Of a DNA stretch of 64,000 nt, positions 1 to 10,518 are shown in pieces. The DNA lies in assembly GCA_016490735.1 (NCBI GenBank), contig JAEMWC010000397.1:503501-567500 (forward strand), written 5' to 3'. The DNA is from Pachyseris speciosa. Taxonomy: Eukaryota; Cnidaria; Anthozoa; Scleractinia; Pachyseridae. The notes beneath the pieces were generated by a model that was not told the DNA's origin, did not search any database, and saw only the letters and a program-made list of their open reading frames with translations. The translations under genes were made by a program, and so were the position numbers. Within the stretch, counting starts at the first letter, position 1; the number at the start of each line of letters is the position of its first letter.

Positions 1-1542
1 GCATCATAACCATTATCATCATGATAGGAAATTCCTATCGATAGCCAATTGATAGCAATCAATGAGTGATTTTTGTGTGACTATCGATTGATTATGGACT
101 GATCAGTACTAATCGATATCAATTAGGTTAGGTTAGTTCAACCAGCAACGTGGTGGTCTAGTGGTTAGAAGAGAGGATTAGTCAGCGAAGAGTCGTAGGA
201 ACACTAAGGATTGTTCTTTTACAACAAAAATGCTGACTTACCAGAATTCCTTTCAGACTTTCGGTGTTCTAAATTAACGATAATCGTAAATTCAGGGCAA
301 TTTGCGAATTAACGATAATCGTAAATTCAGATAGGAGAACGGGTTGCAATATCTTTAATCATGGTAATTGCCATAATAATTTGCCATATCGTCATCCTCA
401 TTTCTCCTCTCGTCCTCATCATCAGCACCGTTGTTCTGGTCTGCATCAACAACAACAACAACTTTATTGCCCATGAAAAAGTTTACAAGTAAAGTTTACA
501 AAGGAAAAAGGAAATATTTCACACAACCCGCAGTTAGCTTAAGCTAGTCGAGGCGGGAGGTGAAGTGGACAAAATGTAAACTAGTGGGAATAACAATTTT
601 GCAAAGAGAACAAAATCTGATACCCTACACGGCGTAATTATTTGCTAAAGTATCTAAATTTATTAAATATGTAACATCTATATTGAAGAGCCTGGGTGTT
701 GACATTGAACTAAAGTGTCGACTTCAACATAATCATCCTTATCCAAAGGAGTATCGAATAGAAATCCGCGCGTTTTTTTTTTCTTTGTAAAAACGGATTT
801 AGAAGCAACTCTCCAGTCAGAAGGAATAAGGTTCCATACTTTTGTTCCAGTTCTTCATCATCATCAATGATATTATTATCATTGACGCTCATGATTATCA
901 TTGATGCTACGTGCAGCCGTACTCTCCCTCCCCCACCTCCACCCCCACCCCCACCCCCACCCCCACCCCCACCCCCCGAGGAAATCCGGTCAGATCGCAC
1001 CGAGAGTAAAATGAATACTGCAGACCGCGGCTAATATGTGACTAGATTACGTCCTATTAGACCTTATCAACTCTACTTTACAGGGTTCGTTACCATAACA
1101 CTCTGGAACGGGTAAAAATCGTAACATCAGGCGATAAACTATAGCTTTGACCGAGCTGATCGTCTACTTTAGAAGTTAGTTATGACTGCACCTAACCTCA
1201 GCATGGCTTTTGTCTACAGTCTGCAATTTACGTTCTGTTGGTACTCCAACCTCAAGAACATTTGTTGCTTAGTTTCCACAGAAGGCGTGTTTTATGCAAG
1301 GTGTTTAACGCACACGCTTGGCTTAGCCAGAGCCTCGATTGCATGACATTCAGATGAGGACGACTTATTTTTTGCCATAAATGGTAATATGACGTAAGGT
1401 GGAGTGTTAAGACAATATCAAAAGTATAATACCGCAGAATTTTTTTCTACAATCAGATTTACCCTTTTAGAGAGTAAGGTGTACAGGTTGACTCTACCCT
1501 TAAGTTGAGTTTTTGCCCTAAATCTCGGTAAGATCGCGAAAA
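1..1542. other. Upstream intergenic DNA with short repeats
   Basis: No supported gene is seen here. There is a 24-bp direct repeat (272-295 and 307-330) centred on the near-palindrome ACGATAATCGT. A CAA-rich run followed by CTTTATT at about 447-469 resembles the tail of a retroposon. A C-rich microsatellite lies at 926-977. The promoter of the homeobox gene should lie in the last few hundred bases, but no clear TATA box is visible. Confidence 0.5.
926..977 (-). repeat. (CCCCCA)n microsatellite, G-rich on the minus strand
   Basis: About 50 bases of CCCCCA/CCCCCACC units. The minus strand reads as runs of five G separated by single T, which fits a potential G-quadruplex. The open frame across it encodes mostly glycine and is a composition artefact. 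Confidence 0.85.
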
Positions 1543-1651
1543 ATGGAAGGCAGTTCTAAACTAGGATGGGCTGATAGTATCCAAAAGGTTGTGGTCCCAT
1601 TCCCGTCGGATGAGGGACGAAGTAACAAGTCAATTCAGCACCGTATATCAA
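1543..1651 (+). CDS. Homeobox gene exon 1
   Basis: ATG at 1543 in a good context (AAAAATGG). It encodes 36 residues beginning MEGSSKLGW and ends in phase 1 at an excellent donor, A|GTGAGTA. The next exon needs exactly one base of carried codon, so the phase fits. The exon is short, and the join is inferred from phase and donor quality only. Confidence 0.65.
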
Positions 1652-4600
1652 GTGAGTACACAAGAAAATCTTAATGTCAATAATATTCTCATTTAAAAAC
1701 AACACTCAAAGGTTTTTGCCTTGCTTTCCCGGGCCAGGAAAAGGAGCGATTTCAATTGTGAGCTATCAGAAAGACTTAAGAAAATTATCTTGTTCTGATA
1801 AAACAAAAAAAAGGGACTGGAATTACCAGAATTACAACCTAATCAAGAGAAGAGAATGGAAAACAACGCAAAAGAACAGAAAAATTTTATGCTTTTTAGA
1901 GGCACCATATAAACCAAGATATCGGGGAATAAAATTTACTGACTCCCTTTACTATGAATTTTAAGCTCATTTCACACAATTTTCTGATGGTAACCGAAGT
2001 TAATTTTGACTACTACTGTATCAAAATCTTTTCTTCTCCTTTCCAGGACGTTAATTCAAGATTTCTTCAAATTGCCTAGATTTTCCTTTTTGAATAAATT
2101 AAATGGCGAAAAACAAGTTTGGGAGGACAAAAGACCCAAGCAAATTGCTTTAAGCCGTCTTTAATTCAACAACCGAAACGTCTAATTTTTTAGTTCGGTC
2201 AGCTTAATTCTCACTAAGCTTGAAAGATGAAAAGATGCTTGCCTTCAGTTTAAAGCTAACTCAGTTGACCTTAGCGGGCAACTTTATCTAACGATGAACA
2301 ATTAATCTTTTTATAGTGGAAACCTGTTGCCGTTTCAGCCTCAAAACTGATAATTAATCTGCATAATATTAAAAAAAACACTGCGATAAAGAAAGTCAAT
2401 TCTAGGCCACAAAAATGAGTGATTATCCCAGTATGATAACGTAACTTAAATTCTTACTGAAACACTTTGCACTATAACTACCACTAAAACGCACTGCAAA
2501 ATCACGTTGAACCAGTGTTCTCTATTTCCCCTTTTATGCTAAGCAAAGCGGCTACTTAATCGGCAATTTTGGTCCTAATTAAGCGTAATTACATAATTAG
2601 TTGTTATGATTGCCTTTACATGAAACTGGAACGAAAAACGTTGAACAAGAAAATTACCAGGATTAATGCTATTAAAACCAATTAAAAGCTTGTCCTGCTC
2701 AAGCACGACAACTTGGAGACAGGCGAATACGCTTGCGTTTCACTGATCCTCGGCTTGCAGTTAAAGTCATTATTTCTCTATTCTGGGCACAACGACTCTT
2801 CCGAAAATTCGAGACCGGCTGCCATCACTCCGACACCTGTCCACACCGTCGATACCGTCCCGATCCCCCGATTTTTTGTTTCTCCTCTCTACTTTCTCCG
2901 TACCCGTCGCGCCCATCCCCTCAAGTTCATCCCACTTAAAACACTGTGTGACGCGTACAAGTTAAGTTTCTGGTCGAGGACGATCAATGATTGGTAAAAC
3001 TTCCCGCTGCGATAATCACATAAGATTCGTCTTTCAAGTCATTTCAAGTCGGCTTTTATATAACTCCATGCAGACACCTCTGCCATAGTCTTATTTTATT
3101 TTATTTTATTTTTACCATTTGCGAACTGTCCTGACAAGGATTTTGCAGGTTATTGATGTAGATGTAGATGTAGACGCTAGCCTAGTACTCAAGTCGTGAC
3201 GCGAGGAAAAACTGCCCACGTTTTTTTCCCTTTTTTGGCGGTAACAGAAGCTAAGCGGCTTTCGATTTCCCATAAAAGGCACCAGTATAGCATGAAATGA
3301 GCGGCTAGTCTCAGATACCAGTACTTAACAATTAGAATTTAAAATTACCTTACCAGCTAAAAGAGAAAAACAATATGTTTTTCTTGCTCTAACGGATCGG
3401 ACGTGCTCAGTCCAAGTCTAAAGAAGCGTAGTGGAGTGTTTGTCTAATCTCGTTATGGCCGTAAAAATGGAAGAAAATTCAAACCTGAGTTGGAGTCATG
3501 ACATTCAAAACACTTTTTTCGGTCAGTGGTTGAATCGTACAATAAAATGTTTGCAGTTTGTACCCGCTTTTTTATAAAGGTTGCACTGCCTCCCTCAAGT
3601 GTTAAGTTCCAAGTAAAATCTTTTCCTGTGCTCGTGGCAACTCTTATCTCCACTTGCATGTTTCTACTGTAAAACGTCAACCAAGAAATAGATGACATAA
3701 TTATGATATTGGTAATAGTTACACCATAACTAAATAACAGTAAATAGTAGCAACAATTTTTATGTATTTTCTTTTTTTCGCAGACGAGGATTCGCGTGTG
3801 CACGAAGCTGGTACTTTAGCTGGTGTTGAGAAGAAACGAGAACGTACCCGTTTCAATATATTTCAGAGGGCAGAACTAGAAAAAGCTTTTACAGCTTCGC
3901 CATACCTCGCGGCAAGACACCGCATCGCTCTGGCCGAAAAACTAAATGTTAAACCCGTAGCTGTACAGGTAACTCAGTCGCAATTAATTACCAGGAGCCC
4001 ATCACTAGGAACGTACAACTCCCATACTAAGCATATATCACGGCATTTTCACAGACCGATCTCTTTTTAGAATCCCTTTTCCCGTGAAAAAGGGCAACGA
4101 GGACGGCAACGGCAACGAGAGCGCCACAAAATAATAGGTTTCATGAGCGAAAACAAAAGACAAACAGCGGAGATAAACATGGTAAACCAACGCATTTTAT
4201 ATAGACTTGACGTTTCGTATGCTAGGCAACATACATTTTCAAAAGTGACCGTTACAATTTGAAAATGTATGTTGCCTAGCATACGAAACGTCAAGTCTAT
4301 ATAAAATGCGTTGGTTTACCATGTTTATCTCCGCTGTTTGTGTTTTATTTTTAATCAAGCTACGATGGCCTAATAACAAGAGTTTATATGAAAACAAAAG
4401 ATTTGCAGATACTTGGGGCACGTGCAGCGAATTGTGATTAGTCATCGGAGCTCCTGTGGGAGTATGATATTGGCGGGAAATTCAATCTAAAAATAAATTG
4501 GTCTGTGAAAACGCCGAGACAGGAATATAGGGCAGTTGAACGCTCCTGGTGATGGACTCCTGTCACTACCACTTTTGCATGCATCTGCCCCGAGACCCAC

Positions 4601-5164
4601 TCGCTATCACTGCTCTGGTAAACTATAGAGCCATTAGATTCAGTTACAGATCTTTGGCTTTTTGTTTAAGTGCTCACATCACTGGCGAAGTGCACTGAGC
4701 AAAATAAAAATCCGCCTAGCTATTTCAATAAGGGACTGAGAAAGACTTTAGCGTCTTCTATTTCGTCTATATGCGCTCGAAATTATTTTTTCTTCCATGA
4801 CTTGTGTTGGGCAACTATTCACCGACAGCAAGCTCAGTTTCAAAGTTCTGCTGTTCAAAATTTTTTGTAAACCTTGCCTTAATTCATAATAATTATTATT
4901 AATTAATATTATTTTTCTTAGTCCTGGTTCAAGAATCGACGTTTCAAATGGCGCAAGGAAGTGAAGGAAGGCTCCAAAAATCCTCCCCAGGGGCTCTCCC
5001 TGGAGATTCCCTCAGCAAATGCCTATTTACCTGTTGTGTATCAGGCCCCATGTGTCATCAATTCGGGCAGCTTTCCCCTGACTCATTGCCAGGGATGTAA
5101 CGTAGGAAAGCCAAACGCCGCCGAAGACTTTCGTAGTGCTTTTTATCGTTATACAACTTACTAG
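1543..5164 (+). CDS. PRD-like homeobox transcription factor (K50 type), 3 exons
   Basis: A nuclear DNA-binding regulator of 178 aa, joined from 1543-1651, 3784-3968 and 4922-5164; phases agree at both junctions (phase 1, then phase 0). The homeodomain covers about residues 53-112 and is 60 residues without gaps. It has R5, F8, L16, F20, Y25, R31, W48, F49, N51, R53 and K55 in place, and helix 3 reads VQSWFKNRRFKWRKE. Lysine at position 50 is the DNA-specificity residue of Otx/Gsc/Pitx-type factors and predicts TAATCC-like sites. Phenylalanine at position 54 (usually Ala or Met) is odd. The intron between positions 46 and 47 is typical of PRD-class genes. No paired domain, octapeptide or OAR motif is visible, and the C-terminus is short. 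The orthology group is not recognised. AATAAA at about 5478 is a likely polyadenylation signal. Confidence 0.85.
3784..3968 (+). CDS. Homeobox gene exon 2 (homeodomain helices 1-2)
   Basis: The acceptor is a T-rich tract ending TTTCGCAG and the donor is CAG|GTAACT. The exon encodes an acidic lead-in (EDSRVHEAGTLAG) and homeodomain residues 1-46, from KKRERTRF to VKPVAVQ. The open frame runs past the donor but loses homeodomain similarity at once, which supports the splice. Confidence 0.9.
3969..4921 (+). other. Homeobox intron 2, with fold-back repeat
   Basis: A 953-bp intron splitting the homeodomain after residue 46. It carries a MITE-like stretch (GGCAACGGCAACGAGAGCGCC near 4104) and the 84-bp perfect inverted repeat listed separately. 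Confidence 0.8.
4160..4341. repeat. 84-bp perfect inverted repeat with 14-bp spacer
   Basis: Arms 4160-4243 and 4258-4341 are exact reverse complements over all 84 bases, separated by 14 bases. Together with the adjacent GGCAACGGCAACGAGAGCG sequence this looks like a recent fold-back or MITE-type insertion in the homeobox intron. Confidence 0.9.
4922..5164 (+). CDS. Homeobox gene exon 3 (recognition helix, C-terminus)
   Basis: The acceptor TTTTTCTTAG is followed directly by TCC TGG TTC AAG, giving SWFKNRRFKWRKE (positions 47-59), then about 67 residues ending FYRYTTY and TAG at 5162-5164. The tail includes a Cys/His-containing stretch (THCQGC) with no recognised domain. Confidence 0.9.
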   Translation, partial: SWFKNRRFKWRKEVKEGSKNPPQGLSLEIPSANAYLPVVYQAPCVINSGSFPLTHCQGCNVGKPNAAEDFRSAFYRYTTY

Positions 5165-6190
5165 AAAATGGTCGTACAGGGATATTTAGTTTTAAAAGAA
5201 AAGATGCCACAGTTATGTCTTTTGAAAGGAGGACAGTGAGAATAGATTCGAATTCGTTAACAGTTGTTTGCCAGAATAGATTACTCCTCTAAAATACTGG
5301 GCATCCTCTCTCCCATCCAATCCCCACCCACATTGATCTAAAAACACCACTTAATGAAGAAGGAGTCAAAGCCTGAGTCAAAAAGAACCATCAAAACAAC
5401 AACCAATTTATTTCATGTGTATGTATAGGTGTATCAGTATTGTATTATAAATCTGGTTTACATATATTTTGCAAATAATAAATAAGTGTCTAAAGGTATC
5501 TTGCAAAGGTATCAAAGACTATTTTTACAATTTTCTACAGTGTCTCCGTCAAAGATTTGTGTTTATCCATTCATTTTAAAGTAAAACACGCGCGACGACT
5601 TTTGAAAGCCCGTGTTACTAGGACAAAAAGGGCTGTTCTAATTGTAAGTTTACATAACTTTTTACCATGTGAAAACCAGCTATGCACGTCACATTCTTTA
5701 TGCCTGCTTAGGTAAGTGGCACTTGAATGAATAATGTGGTTTATATCTTTAAATAATATGAGTAAGAAACGCGATATAAACGTATGAGGAACCTTTTAGT
5801 TCGTCTCTCTTGAGATACCAAGTGGCCTTGGCTTGGAAAAGAGAAGCATTACTATAATTCTCTGTTTGGTTAACTTTCTCTGAACACGTTATATTGACTA
5901 CTATACGTACGTTCTTCTTCTTAACTTCTAATTGAACTAAGTTGGAGCTCTCTCCAGGGCCAAGTTACAAACCCATACCTTACTGGTTGGCACATCCCTA
6001 TATAAGCTTTGTATGCTATCAGTCGCATAACAGACAGGCCTACACGGAGATCCACACCATTTTTTTCCTTTGCGGCCACCAAAAAGAAAATAATATTGAC
6101 AAGTCCGGTGATTGCTGTTACATTTCTACCTTTACTCATTACTGACAGAATAGTTTCCAATGGAGTTTCTTGAGCAATTCTCGTTACTTT
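5165..6190. other. 3' UTR and intergenic DNA
   Basis: Contains the likely polyadenylation signal of the homeobox gene (AATAAATAAG near 5478) and downstream GT-rich bases. No further gene is seen. Confidence 0.5.
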
Positions 6191-6196
6191 GGTATT

Positions 6197-6885
6197 GCTT
6201 TACTTCGCTGTTTGATTGGTTGGCAGAAAACTCGTGCCACTTTCTCAACCAATGAGAAGCAAAACCAAAACAAATCGTGACTTGCGCGCACGCAATTTCC
6301 CGCGCTCTGCGTCGGTTACATGATGTACTTGCTTTCTGATTGGTTCTGCGCTGTTCGTTGCGCTGTTCTGTTTGGTTTTGCTTTACTTCGCTGTGTGATT
6401 GGTTGGCAAAACTCGCGCCACTTTCTCAACCAGTGAGAAGCAAAACCAAAACAAATCGTGACTTGCGCGCACGCAATTTCCCGCGCTCTGCGTCGGTTAC
6501 ATGATGTACTTGCTTTCTGATTGGTTCTGCGCTGTTCGTTGCGCTGTTCTGTTTGGTTTTGCTTTACTTCGCTGTGTGATTGGTTGGCAAAACTCGCGCC
6601 ACTTTCTCAACCAGTGAGAAGCAAAACCAAAACAAATCGTGACTTGCGCGCACGCAATTTCCCGCGCTCTGCGTCGGTTACATGATGTACTTGCTTTCTG
6701 ATTGGTTCTGCGCTGTTCGTTGCGCTGTTCTGTTTTGTTTTGCTTTACTTCGCTGTGTGATTGGTTGGCAAAACTCGCGCCACTTTCTCAACCAGTGAGA
6801 AGCAAAACCAAAACAAATCGCGACTTGCACGCGCGCATTTTCCCGCGCTTTGCGCCGGTTATATATGTAATTGCTTCCAATTCTG
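6197..6885. repeat. 181-bp tandem repeat, about 3.8 copies
   Basis: Units begin at 6197, 6380, 6561 and 6742 with GCTTTACTTCGCTGTGTGAT. Copies are nearly identical, and the last diverges near 6870. Each unit carries several ATTGG (inverted CCAAT) motifs and a GCGC-rich part. A diverged single copy lies at 47576-47800 inside the ZIP gene, so this is a dispersed family amplified locally. Confidence 0.9.
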
Positions 6886-7039
6886 ATTCTTTTTTTTTTG
6901 GTGTTCGCGTCTCTTGTCATTAGTCAGGAGTAATTGCTTTGGTTTTGGTTTTGCGACGCTCTCAGAGAAAGTATACATCTTATGAAACAACTGTTTTGCT
7001 AGTTGTCATCATACCGTCCAAGAAAAAGAAATAAGTTTA

Positions 7040-7318
7040 TTAAGGCCATGTTACACGAGACAATTTTTCTTGCAACTTGCAACGCAACGATGACGAATAA
7101 AAAACCTTTCAAGTTGCAGAGGGGGTGTCACACGCAAGCAACTTGTCTCGCAACGTTGCGAAAAGTAGAGGGTCGTTCTACTTTTCTTGCAACCCGCAAC
7201 GCAACAATTGCAGTGTCAAAATGAGGTGTTACACGTGAATTTTTTCTTGCAACTTGCAACGCAACAAACGTTGCGTTGCAAGTTGCAAGAAAAATTGCTT
7301 CGTGTAACATGGCCTTAA
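7040..7318. mobile_element. TTAA-flanked fold-back MITE
   Basis: Begins TTAAGGCCATGTTACACGAG and ends with a near-exact inverted copy, CGTGTAACATGGCCTTAA. The roughly 48-bp terminal repeats contain TTGCAACTTGCAACGCAAC, repeated internally in both orientations. TTAA at both edges suggests the TTAA target class (piggyBac or Kolobok type). No coding capacity. Confidence 0.8.
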
Positions 7319-8182
7319 CTCCTCCAAGAATTTATTAATAGAGTGAATCACAAATATGCTCTGAAGAAATTGGCTGTATAGAGAAGACGCCTCATCCTTT
7401 CATGTGTAATTCTTTTGTTTATAACATTAAATTTATTCTTTGCGCGAAATGTATTCTCCTGTTACTGTGGTAAGTATGTTATTATTTTGTTACTAAATAA
7501 ATATGTTGTTAAATGTTCTACGATCTGTAAGTCCTGTACTCGTAACTGCTAACAAACTGTCAAAAACTATTATGTAAAATTAAGTGTTGTATCGCACTGT
7601 TAGGTCATAGTTAACTAGCGACAGTGTCACTTGAAAAGTAGCACATCGCAGAGTAACGTTCCTTATTGTTTTACTGTTGTAAAGTAAGTATTGTGGAATA
7701 TTGTCGAACTTGTGTTCAATAAATGTTGTAAAAAATAGTTTACTAACTACATAAAATGGATTCGGACATCTTAACCAAGGTCTACACTGGTTCGTCTACG
7801 GTAACAGGTAACGTACCTTCAGCTTCTAACTAGATTTGCTGTCAACGGTTGTCTCTAAAGATTCTTCCACCGGGTCATCAAGCATGTCTCGTTGAAAACC
7901 AACTTAAAAGAAAGATCATGATGAGCAGGTGGAAACAATGTCGTACTTGAGCAAGAAGTGAACACATTACCCGAGACTACAGCAACTCTAAATACAACAA
8001 CAACAATAACTTTATTTTTGTGTACCTGCCAATAGGAGACACAATAACAAAGCAATTACTAAATAAATATTAAATATAATGACATTCTAAAATACTTGTG
8101 CGAAAATACCAATGTTATTCTATTAACAAAGATATAGAAATCTACCGATCCCAATAATTTAAAGGATATATATACACATACA

Positions 8183-8216
<34 letters not shown>

Positions 8217-8853
8217 CATATATACATATATTTAGGTCCCAAACGATGCTACATATACGTTAAAAGCTTCTCTGAAATAGTACCCAGGTTGATTTGTAAA
8301 ACACTGCTATTGTTGTTGGTGATGAAGAAAGCATCTTAAGAAGCGTTCGATCCTGTCCGGGACTCCCTTTATTTGAAGGAAGAAATTACCATAGCCTTGT
8401 TATGACTTCAAAGTGAGTCCTTATAATTGTTGTATGGCCATCTGGTCCAACGTTTTCGAATTAGTAAGGTTAGTGTTAGTTGTCTCCATTGACGTATTAC
8501 AGGACCACCTTGAATGCCAACGTTTAATGCTCCTAACAACAGTTCTCTCAGAAACGTTCCTCAAACGACTCACGATGTATAATACTACTTTTTCGTAGTA
8601 AGTACAGAGAAACAACAACAATAATAATAATAATGTTGAAAATTTATATAGCGCAGCTTTCTATAAAAACGATCACGTGCGCTTTACATGTTTAAAAATG
8701 AAATATGAAAAATTTAAAACTAAGCATAAAAAATACAAAATAAAATACAAATTAAAAAAATGTGTTCACGTTAATTAAAAGCCATCTTAAAATAATTTGT
8801 CTATAAAACCTTCTTAAAAGATTAAAATGCCAGCACTCAACGGAATTACCATT
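7319..8853. other. Intergenic DNA between the homeobox gene and the His-rich gene
   Basis: No gene seen. Holds a CATA/TATA microsatellite (about 8168-8235), a CAACAACAACAATAACTTTATT retroposon-tail-like stretch (about 7994-8015), and, near 8625-8690, an AATAAT run followed by TTTATATAGCGC...GCGCTTTACATG, which resembles a widespread animal retroposon tail. The 3' UTR of the minus-strand gene ends somewhere here; no clean AATAAA was found. Confidence 0.5.
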
Positions 8854-10518
8854 TTAAAAATATTCTTCTCGGTTTTCAACGTGACGTTTCAAACGTGACT
8901 TACTTCTTTCTGTAGGAGACGTGTATTGGTCTTCTTGCGGTGGTGTATCGAGTGCAGTGGATGTACTTTCTTCCTCCGTGGGTAACGTTGGTGGCTCCAA
9001 GAATGTGGCTGATGCAGTCGTAATGGAAGAAGTCGGAGCCGCAAAGACTGGCGACACAGTGTTTTCCTCCGCTGCAAAAGAATCTTCACTTCTCAGAGAC
9101 GACAAAGTGTACACTGGGATCTCATCTGTGTCATCAATAGAACTATTTTCTGGAGATACTACCTCGTGGAGATCTGCTAACTGAGTACCCCCGGTGTCCA
9201 CACCTGTTGGATAAGCAGCATCAAATGAAGGTCCAGCTGGAAATGTTGCATTGTTTATCTGTGGCCTTTGATCGTGCTTTAACACATCCTCCTCTGTTGT
9301 GTCCTGGCTGCCTGACGCCTCATCTGGTTCAGTTTGAGCAAGACGGTCAAGCTTCTTCAGCTGGCTTAACCGGTTTTGTTGATAATCGACATCCTGAATG
9401 ACGGGTCGCTTATTCTCTTTTGCTCCACTTTTCTCAGCGTCTGTCCCCAAATTAACTCTTTCAGACTCATCGAGCACAGATTGTGTCATGGGAGTTTCAA
9501 AGTCTCCGTTGGGAAGTGCTTCGCCGCCTTTCGCTGTGGTACTTGGAGAAAACCCTTTCCACTCATTTACAGTAGACTGACCAATCGGGCTTTCGGTCGA
9601 AGCAGAAGCACCCATACTGCCCTGTGAATGCGGTTCATTGGTTCTGGTTTGGTCAAGAGATGCTTCATTCTGGTTTATGGTACTTTCCGTCTGTCTGTCC
9701 AGAGTTCCCTCTGGAACCGTTGTGTTGGATTCGTAGAAGGTTTCTTCTTTTGCCTTTTCATTGATCGGTACTTCTTGGTCGCTACCGCCGTTTCCCGTAT
9801 TTTTAATACCATTTTGACTAACGCTCTGTCCAGAACCGTTTTCGTCTTTAACGCTAATGGAAGTGCTGGATAGTTCTTTAACATTAACGTCTCCTAAATA
9901 TAGTTTCTCTTTAGCTTCTGTGAGATCTTCGGTGTTACCATTGGTTTCAGTGAATGATTCATCGCCACTTCCCAATGCTCCAGACGCATCCTGATCATCA
10001 TTTTCCGCTATGACAGGCTGTTCTTGCTGTTTTACGTCAGATTTGTTCTTTTCTTCGTCAGAGTTGCTCTCAATGTCTTCAAACGTTGCGTTTAAATCTG
10101 GTCTTCTTGGTTCATCAAACAAAGATTGATTTGACAAGGTTGATGGCTCGCTCTCACTACCGTTGACATGGATTTGCCGGAATTGTTTTACTTGGGCGTC
10201 AGCCATTTCGATTAAGTCCGTTTTGGTTGAAGCAACGTTCTTTATTTTTTCATCGGAAAAAAATTGATTGAGCTCCTTATCATCTGACCGAGGGCCTTTG
10301 GTGTCTCGTTGGACTGATTCCTTGGCGCCTTGGTCATGAGTATAATGACTATCATGTGTGTCATACTCAGTGTAGTCGCCAAGTCCCTCAGAAGAATCAT
10401 GGTGTTCAGACTCTTCTGGGAATGTTTCATTTCTTCGGTCTGGATTTTCTGGAGAAGACTGATTTGGGGGGTAAAAAGATCCTTTCTCTGTTGGTAAAAA
10501 ATCTGTGTCTGTGTCTGC
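8854..10518 (-). CDS. His-rich/acidic gene exon 4 (acidic Ser/Thr-rich region)
   Basis: A 1665-bp terminal exon with acceptor TTGTTTCTCTTTCAG|GCAGACACAG. Encodes 554 residues beginning ADTDTDFLPTEKG, low in hydrophobics and cysteine-free, rich in Glu, Asp, Ser, Thr and Asn. It has about a dozen N-x-S/T sites and further SG dipeptides (DASGALGSGDE, DENGSGQ, EASGSQD). It ends RLKRHVENREEYF and TAA. The open frame extends 29 codons upstream of the acceptor, but those bases form the branch/polypyrimidine region. Confidence 0.85.
   Translation of the reverse strand, partial: ADTDTDFLPTEKGSFYPPNQSSPENPDRRNETFPEESEHHDSSEGLGDYTEYDTHDSHYTHDQGAKESVQRDTKGPRSDDKELNQFFSDEKIKNVASTKTDLIEMADAQVKQFRQIHVNGSESEPSTLSNQSLFDEPRRPDLNATFEDIESNSDEEKNKSDVKQQEQPVIAENDDQDASGALGSGDESFTETNGNTEDLTEAKEKLYLGDVNVKELSSTSISVKDENGSGQSVSQNGIKNTGNGGSDQEVPINEKAKEETFYESNTTVPEGTLDRQTESTINQNEASLDQTRTNEPHSQGSMGASASTESPIGQSTVNEWKGFSPSTTAKGGEALPNGDFETPMTQSVLDESERVNLGTDAEKSGAKENKRPVIQDVDYQQNRLSQLKKLDRLAQTEPDEASGSQDTTEEDVLKHDQRPQINNATFPAGPSFDAAYPTGVDTGGTQLADLHEVVSPENSSIDDTDEIPVYTLSSLRSEDSFAAEENTVSPVFAAPTSSITTASATFLEPPTLPTEEESTSTALDTPPQEDQYTSPTERSKSRLKRHVENREEYF

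Noticed and set aside
710..1000. Minus-strand poly-glycine frame
   Set aside because: Simple translation of the (CCCCCA)n microsatellite.
2713..2997. Plus-strand 94-codon frame as exon 1 of the homeobox gene
   Set aside because: No donor with the needed phase was found near its end. The exon at 1543-1651 fits start, donor and phase better.
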